Source: Planctomycetota bacterium
GTDB taxonomy: Bacteria > Planctomycetota > Phycisphaerae > UBA1845 > PWPN01
Length of the DNA stretch: 5,250 nt
Direction: 5' to 3'
NCBI GenBank assembly: GCA_016209665.1
Contig: JACQVT010000023.1
Span: forward strand, 1 to 5,250
A program made the position numbers and the translations under genes. The notes below the pieces were generated by a model that was not told the origin of the DNA, made no database searches, and saw only the letters and a program-made list of their open reading frames with translations. Shown here one piece after another: positions 3,836-5,250 of this stretch. Numbering within the stretch: position 1 is the stretch's first letter; each line of letters starts with the position of its first letter.

Positions 3836-5250
3836 TTAGCCGCCGGGCAGTTGGACGCGAATGGTAGAGGAGTCCATCTCGCCGACCGACGCGACGCCGG
3901 CGATGGTTTTCGCGGCGTCGCCCTCGCCTGCCCGGATCGTGTAGGTGCCTTCCTTGAAAACCTTGGGCCGCCAGCTTGTGCCGCGGATTCGCAAGGTATA
4001 CGCGATCTCGCCCGTCGCCTCATCGATGACCTGCACGACCGGTTTTTCCACGCCCTCGACCTCCAGCGTGGGCAGATACGCGAGGGGCGTCCGCGCATAG
4101 TTGGCCTCCTGTCCGATCGTCACCGGCCAACCAGGAAACTGCCGGGCCTCGGGGGCCGTCACATCCACGTGTCTCGGCCAGCACTCGACGATGATCTGTC
4201 GGGTCGGCTTGCGGAACCGCACGAGGCCGAAACCCGCCGCGTTGTAGTTGCCGGGGGCGGGGTTGGCATAGGCGACCATGGCGAGCTTGTTGCCGAAGCC
4301 GTCGTAGTAGCGCCCCGTGAACGGCAGCGGATTCGCCGGATCGTGGTTCATCGGGGCCTCGAGCGGCCACCACCAGCGGCCGTAGTAGTTCACGATCGAC
4401 GGCACGCAGAACGACCAGCATGCATCCTCCCACCCGTTTACCCCGTGATGAATCACCGTGGCCAGATGCTGATCGCCTGCGATGTGAAAGCCGAAGAATC
4501 GCCGAATCTCATACAGCGCCCGGGCCCGGCCCGATTGCGGCCAGCCGTTGGAGTCCAGATCCGCCAGCAGCCGATTGTTGTTCTGGCCGTGAATGTGGGC
4601 CCCGCCGCCGAAAATGGTCTGCGACAGCACCGCCTTCATCTGCGTGCCCCGCCAGTCCTGTCCCCATTCCCGCAGGAACTTCAGTTGCCGATCGCCGAGC
4701 AGTCGGCCCTCGGGCACGTCGATGGAGGCGCGGTCATACTTCGGGTCCGTGACGTGATCCGGCCTCGGACCCTGCTGCGGGACCAGGCCCGCCGGCCCGG
4801 TCTTGAACTTGCGGTCCTCGAGAATCGCAAAGCCGATCCCACCGACGTTCAGTGCCGTGTAATAGACACCAAGGCCCTGCTTGACGGGCGTGGGGTCGTA
4901 CGGGTCGGGTAAGTGACTCGTCTGGGCCCGCTGGACCATGTTCACGTACTCGGCCGGCATCACGTATCCGCCGTCCGCCCCGTCCGGCCGGTGCGAAACC
5001 TCGCCGCCTTCGCCCCAAAGGTTGCCTTGGCCTACGTCATGATCGTCGGGGATCGTGACCGTGGGGCGGTCTTTAATGATCTCCGCGAACTGTCGGCCGA
5101 ACAGCAGCCACGCCGCCGTGTGATGCTTGTGGTCGTAACTCTGATCGCCCGAAAAGAACAGCAGATCGGGGTTCTGGGCTTTGACGTTGCGGACGATGTC
5201 GGCCCGCGGCCCCCGATCGGTGTTGGAGTTGCCGGTGAAGGCGGCCACCA
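3836..5250 (-). CDS. PhoD-like metallophosphatase (alkaline phosphatase D family), N-terminus outside the window
   Basis: A calcineurin-like metallophosphoesterase of the PhoD type, a family hydrolysing phosphomonoesters and phosphodiesters, usually exported. About 470 residues are present. Numbering from the first full codon in the window, the metal-binding blocks are LLFFSGDQSYDH (29-40), TIPDDHDVGQGN (65-76) and FHIAGDQHLATVIHHG (254-269). Also PhoD-like are ILEDRKFK (142-149, usually LDTRQYR) and LLGDRQLKFLREW (183-195). AFTGNS at 3-8 looks like the first strand of the catalytic domain, so the GTG at 5248 is internal; the signal peptide and any N-terminal beta domain lie beyond the edge. 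After about residue 385 there is a beta-rich tail with TGEIAYTLRIRG and EGTYTIRAGEG, probably an Ig-like accessory domain. The gene is convergent with the methyltransferase. Substrate and export route cannot be told from this fragment. Confidence 0.9.
   Translation of the reverse strand, partial: VAAFTGNSNTDRGPRADIVRNVKAQNPDLLFFSGDQSYDHKHHTAAWLLFGRQFAEIIKDRPTVTIPDDHDVGQGNLWGEGGEVSHRPDGADGGYVMPAEYVNMVQRAQTSHLPDPYDPTPVKQGLGVYYTALNVGGIGFAILEDRKFKTGPAGLVPQQGPRPDHVTDPKYDRASIDVPEGRLLGDRQLKFLREWGQDWRGTQMKAVLSQTIFGGGAHIHGQNNNRLLADLDSNGWPQSGRARALYEIRRFFGFHIAGDQHLATVIHHGVNGWEDACWSFCVPSIVNYYGRWWWPLEAPMNHDPANPLPFTGRYYDGFGNKLAMVAYANPAPGNYNAAGFGLVRFRKPTRQIIVECWPRHVDVTAPEARQFPGWPVTIGQEANYARTPLAYLPTLEVEGVEKPVVQVIDEATGEIAYTLRIRGTSWRPKVFKEGTYTIRAGEGDAAKTIAGVASVGEMDSSTIRVQLPGG

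Noticed and set aside
3109..4098. A 329-codon open frame on the minus strand spanning two genes
   Set aside because: It overlaps the methyltransferase in antisense and the phosphatase in another frame, and crosses their intergenic gap, so it cannot be real alongside both.
3821..4912. A 363-codon open frame on the plus strand
   Set aside because: It lies antisense to the PhoD-like gene, with no recognisable motif and an Arg/Pro/His-rich composition.
5246..5248. GTG at 5248-5246 as the true start of the phosphatase
   Set aside because: The next residues already look like the first strand of the catalytic domain, and the frame is open to the window edge, so the real start and any signal peptide lie outside.

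Overview
The window is GC-rich chromosomal DNA, most likely from a planctomycete-type bacterium (Planctomycetota, probably an uncultured lineage). This assignment is inference. It rests on strong G/C third-position codon bias, widely spaced housekeeping genes transcribed singly, weak or absent Shine-Dalgarno sites on several genes, a PhoD-like metallophosphatase, and short GC-rich palindromes between genes of a kind I recall from such genomes. No sequence search was possible.

Layout: positions 1-383 are mostly non-coding. They hold a short perfect hairpin (17-35), a candidate leftward promoter, and two oppositely oriented copies of a 27-nt palindromic repeat (179-205 and 234-260). At the extreme left edge, a start codon with a good ribosome binding site may open a leftward gene that leaves the window; this is a weak call. 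Next comes def (peptide deformylase, minus strand, 384-932) with all three catalytic motifs intact. A 198-nt divergent promoter region follows. It holds a consensus -10 box inside a symmetric 20-mer for def, and an extended -10 promoter lying almost on top of the start codon of the next gene. That gene (1131-2582, plus) encodes a 483-residue cytosolic tetratricopeptide-repeat protein of unknown role. An identical third copy of the 27-nt repeat starts immediately after its stop codon. Then come a structured leader and rpsT (ribosomal protein S20, 2732-3007), a hairpin element, and a TlyA-family RNA 2'-O-methyltransferase without the usual S4 domain (3184-3750, plus). A convergent PhoD-like metallophosphatase (minus, 3836 to the window edge) has its N-terminus outside the window.

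How the genes relate: def, rpsT and the TlyA-like enzyme all serve protein synthesis (N-terminal deformylation, small-subunit assembly, rRNA 2'-O-methylation). They do not form one operon, because def is divergent and each gene has its own plausible promoter. The phosphatase looks like an unrelated, probably exported, phosphorus-scavenging enzyme. I see no mobile element, CRISPR array, tRNA or rRNA, and no obvious new defence or biosynthetic system. The most interesting signals are regulatory: two promoters of the same unusual architecture (a TTGA-type -35, a 16-nt spacer and TGATACGAT), one of them buried in the 3' end of the TPR gene and pointing at rpsT; a possible two-state RNA leader on rpsT; two likely leaderless starts; and three kinds of intergenic palindrome.
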